This document shows, piece after piece, positions 59,657 to 64,000 of a stretch of DNA of 64,000 nucleotides (its first letter is position 1; the number at the start of each line of letters is the position of its first letter). Origin of the DNA: Thermoplasmata archaeon (GTDB lineage: Archaea; Thermoplasmatota; Thermoplasmata; UBA10834). The stretch covers positions 1-64,000 of the forward strand of contig JAOTTD010000007.1 of assembly GCA_029864565.1 (NCBI GenBank), read 5' to 3'. A program made the translations under genes and the position numbers. A model generated the notes under the pieces. The model had not been told where the DNA came from, did not search any database, and saw only the letters and a list, made by a program, of their open reading frames with translations.

Positions 59657-60559
59657 CTACACGACGTAGATCTTGCCTCGAAGTGACACGCAAGCCGAGC
59701 CGCCGACATCCACTTTTCTTATCACCGAGCCACGCTTCTCAATCCTGGCCATAATCTTCGAGTGCCTGCCTACCCATGTGCCCTGCTCCACCACCATGCT
59801 CTCCGCATTCTCCCGCGACACGAACTCGTTCTCTACAAGGTACGAGCACAGAGCCCCCGCGGGCATGGCCGACGCAGGGTCCTCATGGTAATCGGGAGTC
59901 ACGGCGATGCACCTTGCATGGACAGTCGAATCGCTGTCGATGACGTTCCAGGAATAGGTGTAGATGGCATTGACCTCGAGCTCGTGCGCGAGAGCCATGA
60001 CCTCGCTCTGCCTCGGCTCCAGGTCCTCGATGGTCTGCAAAGTGCGCACGGGCACCAACAGACAGGGTATGCCCGTGGATGCTCTGCACAGAGGAAATTC
60101 CTCGTGAAACATCTTGTCGGCGCCGATGCCCAGCGCGCTCGCGACCTCCTTTACCTCGTCCACGCGTGAGAACAACGGTCTCTTCTGAGTCATCCATATG
60201 ACTCTTCGTCCATCGGGCCGCAATTCCACCTGGAACGGCAGTATGCCGAGCATGGTCTCGAGCCTGCGCCTGCCACCGGGCGAACTTCCGAAGGCTTCCT
60301 GCTCCGCCAACACCCACAACGACCCGATCGTCGAGTGGCCGCAGATAGGCTCCTCTGAGAGCGGTGTGAAGTACCTTATCTTCGCGTCCGCCTTCCTGGA
60401 CCGTATGATGAAGGCGGTGGATTTCAGGGCCATCTCCGTAGCTATCCGGTGCATCTGCATCTCGTCAAGCTGATCCGCTCCAAGGACGACCGCGGCAGGA
60501 TTGCCCGCCAACGGCTCGTCTGTGAATACGTCTACTTTCAGGGCCTCCAGCTCGAGCAC
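59657..60559 (-). CDS. PhzF family epimerase/isomerase-like protein
   Basis: VDVFTDEPLAGNPAAVVLGADQLDE, RYFTPLSEEPICGHSTIGSLWVL. Confidence 0.92.
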   Translation of the reverse strand: MLELEALKVDVFTDEPLAGNPAAVVLGADQLDEMQMHRIATEMALKSTAFIIRSRKADAKIRYFTPLSEEPICGHSTIGSLWVLAEQEAFGSSPGGRRRLETMLGILPFQVELRPDGRRVIWMTQKRPLFSRVDEVKEVASALGIGADKMFHEEFPLCRASTGIPCLLVPVRTLQTIEDLEPRQSEVMALAHELEVNAIYTYSWNVIDSDSTVHARCIAVTPDYHEDPASAMPAGALCSYLVENEFVSRENAESMVVEQGTWVGRHSKIMARIEKRGSVIRKVDVGGSACVSLRGKIYVV

Positions 60560-60653
60560 GAGACTCGGACCCAGTTATTGGTATATGGAGTTTTGTCCTT
60601 TCTGGCATTCGTTGCGCAAACTATTTCTAAAGCACTTCGGAATAGCGGGACAG

Positions 60654-61580
60654 ATGCAGCAGAGCACCAAAGCCGTCATCATGATGGCGGCACTGTTCAC
60701 GGTAGCCCAGATCGGGGCATTGGTGATGGTGGCCTCCGTACTTGGCGAGGAGTACCAGGCGTTCGAGGATCCCAACGATCCGCTGATACCCGTTTACTAC
60801 CTGATCGCGATACTGTTCTTCACGCTCCTCGTGCTGTACATCATAAAGAAGGGCAAGGAGAACATCGTCCGGATGATCTTCCTCGGGGCGGTGGCGTACA
60901 CGATGTTCATAGTGCTGTGGGCGACAACCTCATCGCTCGGACTCGGTGTGGCGTCGCTGCTTCTGTCGCTGCTTGCGACCGCGGCCCTCACCTACATGTT
61001 GGTCAAGAAGCCGGAATGGCATGTCATAGACGTCACAGGGACCATTGTGGCCATAGGGGTGATTGGCATACTCGGGATATCCCTGCAGATACTGCCGGTC
61101 CTAGTGCTGCTGGTGGCGCTCGCCGTCTACGACGCGGTGTCCGTGTACGGCACGAAGCATATGGTCGCGCTGGCGGACGGCGTGACCCAGATGAAGCTGC
61201 CGATACTGCTCGTCGTCCCCAAGAAGCTCAGCTACTCGTACCTGGACCAGAAGCCCCTCAGGAAGCAGATCGAGGAGGGAGGCGAACGCGAGGCGATGTT
61301 CATGGGACTGGGTGACGTGATAATACCCGGAGTACTGATTTCGTCCGCGTTCTACTGCCTTGCACAGGACGAGATCTTGGGCATCGGAGGGAACCTGCTG
61401 GTGTCCCTCGGAACGCTGGTCGGCGCACTCGTCGGCTTCTCCATCCTGATGACTTTCGTCCTCAAGGGCAACCCGCAGGCGGGCCTGCCGCTACTCAACG
61501 GCGGAGCCATCGCCGGGTATTTCATATCGTATCTGCTTGTGTTCGGCGACCTCTCGATGGGGATAGTCGCTCCTTGGTGA
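60654..61580 (+). CDS. Presenilin/signal-peptide-peptidase-like membrane aspartyl protease (archaeal A22 type)
   Basis: Nine-TM-like; catalytic LAVYDAVSVYGTKHM and GLGDVIIPG motifs; C-terminal GLPLLNGGA. Confidence 0.85.
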   Translation: MQQSTKAVIMMAALFTVAQIGALVMVASVLGEEYQAFEDPNDPLIPVYYLIAILFFTLLVLYIIKKGKENIVRMIFLGAVAYTMFIVLWATTSSLGLGVASLLLSLLATAALTYMLVKKPEWHVIDVTGTIVAIGVIGILGISLQILPVLVLLVALAVYDAVSVYGTKHMVALADGVTQMKLPILLVVPKKLSYSYLDQKPLRKQIEEGGEREAMFMGLGDVIIPGVLISSAFYCLAQDEILGIGGNLLVSLGTLVGALVGFSILMTFVLKGNPQAGLPLLNGGAIAGYFISYLLVFGDLSMGIVAPW

Positions 61581-62230
61581 TGAGTATGATGAACGACGTC
61601 AATCTGCTGGTGTGCTCCGATCTGCACGGCTCCAACAAGGCGAAAGAGCTCATCGGGAATGCCCTCGAGGACGACCCGTTCGATGCCGTCATCATTTGCG
61701 GCGATTTCACCACCGATGGCACGACAAAGTACGTGAGAGAGGTGTTGGAAACAGTCAGCCTTCCCCTGCTTGCCGTTCCCGGGAACTGTGACTCCGAGGC
61801 CGTCGTCTGGCTCCTCGAGGAGCATGATAGGAGCGTTCACTCAAAACGGGTCGAGCTGAAGGGCGTGAGGTTCTACGGCTTCGGCGGCGCGCCACCGTCG
61901 CCGTACAGAATGCCCTTCGAGGTCGACGAGAAGATGATCGCGGACAAGCTGCGGGCATCGGCCGTGCGGGGAGGCGTGATGGTGACCCATACACCCGCCT
62001 ACGGCTTCAACGACATGTCCTCGTCAGGACATCACATGGGTTCGTCGGCGATACTGGAGGTTGTCCAGGAGTTCCGCCCTCGCGTTGCCCTGTCCGGACA
62101 CATACACGAATCCAGAGGATCGGAGGTGTCGAAGGGGACGATGTTCGTCAACCCCGGGCCGGCGAAGGAGGGCTACTACGCCAAGGTGAGGGTAGGCAAG
62201 ACCGTCAGGGCGGTCCTATGCAGCATATGA
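61574..62230 (+). CDS. Calcineurin-like phosphoesterase (YfcE/MJ0936-like)
   Basis: LLVCSDLHGS, VIICGDFTTDG, VPGNCDSEAV, LSGHIHESRG, NPGPAKEGYYA. Confidence 0.9.
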   Translation: MVMSMMNDVNLLVCSDLHGSNKAKELIGNALEDDPFDAVIICGDFTTDGTTKYVREVLETVSLPLLAVPGNCDSEAVVWLLEEHDRSVHSKRVELKGVRFYGFGGAPPSPYRMPFEVDEKMIADKLRASAVRGGVMVTHTPAYGFNDMSSSGHHMGSSAILEVVQEFRPRVALSGHIHESRGSEVSKGTMFVNPGPAKEGYYAKVRVGKTVRAVLCSI

Positions 62231-62297
62231 ACGAGCCGCTCCCATGGGCAACAACGTTTTAATACCCCTCCCTCTTTCACATCTTCCGAGGCAGTAG

Positions 62298-62687
62298 ATG
62301 GCCATTTGGCAGGGTAGACCCAAGAGGAAGTCTTCAGGCGGAAGGTTGCGCTTGGCCAGGAAGAAGCGCAAGTTCGAGATTGGAAGGGAGAAGCAGTTCA
62401 CCCGTCTCGGAGCGCGCAAGGTCAAGATGTACAGGACGAAGGGCGCGAACAGCAAGGCCCGGCTCCTTCTCGTGGACGCCATAAACGTGGTCGACCCGAA
62501 GACGAACACTGTCAAGAGAACCAAGATCCTCACGGTGAAGACGAACCCGTCCAATCCCAACTTCGTGCAGCGCAACATAATGACGAAGGGCGCGACGGTC
62601 ATGACGGAGTTCGGCGAGGCTGTCATCACCTCGAGATGCGGCCAAGACGGCGTGGCCAACGCCCGGCTCCTGCAACCTGAACAGTAG
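62298..62687 (+). CDS. rps8e: 30S ribosomal protein eS8
   Basis: MAIWQGRPKRKSSGGRLRLARKKRKFEIGRE...GAVITSRCGQDGVANARLL pattern. Confidence 0.94.
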   Translation: MAIWQGRPKRKSSGGRLRLARKKRKFEIGREKQFTRLGARKVKMYRTKGANSKARLLLVDAINVVDPKTNTVKRTKILTVKTNPSNPNFVQRNIMTKGATVMTEFGEAVITSRCGQDGVANARLLQPEQ

Positions 62688-62752
62688 CCCGTTATCCTTC
62701 TGTATCTGTCGATGTCCGAGTGGATGCGCCCGCTTTTGCGTCAAGCGGGACA

Positions 62753-63979
62753 TCATGACGAACGCGTGACTTTCATCTTCCTCGCCCTTGCGGCCGGCAG
62801 GTGCGCCGGAGGAGCGGCTTCGTCCCACCAGTATATCTCCTCGCTCGACTTTGACATGGCGTCGATGCCTTTCCAGAACCGCATCAGGTTATCACTCACG
62901 CGCACGTTCTTGACCGCTCCTACGATCTCGCCGTTGCGTATCCTCAGAACGGCGTCGCGCGGAATGGTCGAGAAGTCTCCCGTCGAGTAATTCTGAAACC
63001 TAGTGTACCACGTGTTGTTGATGTACAGCCCGTCCCGGACATCCTCCACGAGCTCTTCGACCTTCAGGTCGCCGGCCTCGAGCACCGGATGGAACATCAT
63101 GGGCTCACTGGGCATGCTGAATTGGCTCGCCACCAACGGGCCTGTGCTGGCGGTCGATTTCGCCTTCATCCGCTTGGCGGTCGATGTGTTGTGCAGATAT
63201 GTCTTCAGCACACCGTTGCTGATGACGACGTTCCTCTTGGCTGGTTTGCCCTCGTGGTCGAACATCCTCCTCGACATCGATCTCCTCATCGGATCATCGA
63301 CCAGCGTGACTGCATCCGACGCGACGCGCTTGCCTATCCTCTTGGCGAACATAGACATGCCCAGCTCAACCGCCAGGCCGCTGGCCATACCCCCGGTCGC
63401 GCCCACGATGCCACCCAGGAAGAACGGCTCCATCACGAGGTCGAACCGACCCTCCTCGCCGGAGACTGGATTCTTCGCCGCGATGGCCAGTTCCGCCGCT
63501 CGAGCGCCGGTCTCGCGCGCTCGCATCTTGTCCAGGTTCGTGGCGACGAGCACGGCATGGCCCGACGCCTCCGGCTGGGTGAATGCTCTGACTGAAAGGT
63601 CCATCGAGGCGTTCGCGTCCTCAGCCAGCGCGCCCTTGGAGGACGCTATCCCCCACTTGGAGTCTCGGACGAAGAACGTCCCGCCGACATCGGGCGCCCC
63701 GGTCGACACGGCGCCGTCGATCGCATCGAGCACGTAATTCGCAGGGTTCCTGAGAGACAGGATGCGCTTGTCCAACTGGCTGCGCCTGTACTTGAACTTG
63801 CCAGAGGCTATCCCGCCGTAGTCCTCGTTCACGGGCGACGCGCGTGCATGCTTGACGATCAGCCTCACGGTCTCGGCTCCTTTTCGGAGGTCTCTCACAT
63901 CGGAGGCCATCGTCCGGCCTCCCACCGCGACGAGCACGTGCGCGTGGACCGCACGCGAATGGTTGGAGATGTCTACCAT
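62753..63979 (-). CDS. TldD/PmbA family metalloprotease-related protein
   Basis: MFDHEGKPAKRNVVISNGVLKTYLHNTSTAKRM; TRFQNYSTGDFSTIPRDAVLRIRNGEIVGAVKNVRVSDNL; 5' end lies at window edge and may be incomplete. Confidence 0.85.
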   Translation of the reverse strand: MVDISNHSRAVHAHVLVAVGGRTMASDVRDLRKGAETVRLIVKHARASPVNEDYGGIASGKFKYRRSQLDKRILSLRNPANYVLDAIDGAVSTGAPDVGGTFFVRDSKWGIASSKGALAEDANASMDLSVRAFTQPEASGHAVLVATNLDKMRARETGARAAELAIAAKNPVSGEEGRFDLVMEPFFLGGIVGATGGMASGLAVELGMSMFAKRIGKRVASDAVTLVDDPMRRSMSRRMFDHEGKPAKRNVVISNGVLKTYLHNTSTAKRMKAKSTASTGPLVASQFSMPSEPMMFHPVLEAGDLKVEELVEDVRDGLYINNTWYTRFQNYSTGDFSTIPRDAVLRIRNGEIVGAVKNVRVSDNLMRFWKGIDAMSKSSEEIYWWDEAAPPAHLPAARARKMKVTRSS

Positions 63980-64000
63980 GGAATTGGAGTATCGAATCTG

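Overview
Archaeal chromosomal window, most likely Thermoplasmatota-like: the 16S rRNA gene is unlinked to 23S, and there are archaeal EF-1A/EF-2, TgtA and Pcc1 genes. It carries: (i) three MttB/COG5598-family methyltransferases without in-frame amber codons, beside a dipeptide-type ABC permease pair and a giant PKD-studded solute-binding protein; (ii) an ACR3 transporter, threonine-synthase-like enzyme, clostripain-like peptidase and ferritin-like protein; (iii) an accessory stretch at ~16.4-22.2 kb punctuated by degenerate tRNA-like repeats, including a 25-nt exact copy of the 3' end of tRNA-Ala; (iv) the str operon (uS12-uS7-EF2-EF1A-uS10); (v) a tRNA-modification neighbourhood (TgtA, Pcc1, MtaB-type methylthiotransferase, tRNA-Gln); (vi) a second permease pair with a 1784-aa SBP-PKD protein and a PKD membrane protein; (vii) an intron-containing tRNA-Ser and a 16S rRNA gene with a recognisable flanking processing stem; (viii) a group 3b-type NiFe hydrogenase operon (hydBGDA order plus protease), CTP synthase, a large orphan GAF/PAS histidine kinase, aIF2beta-TRAM, a presenilin-like protease, eS8 and a PmbA/TldD-like protein. 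The most unusual signals are the tRNA-like repeat family and possible tRNA-Ala-bounded element at 18.7-22.2 kb, and the membrane-anchored SBP-PKD fusions. No CRISPR array, IS element or integrase was recognised. All family calls are by eye from the translated sequence; no searches were run.
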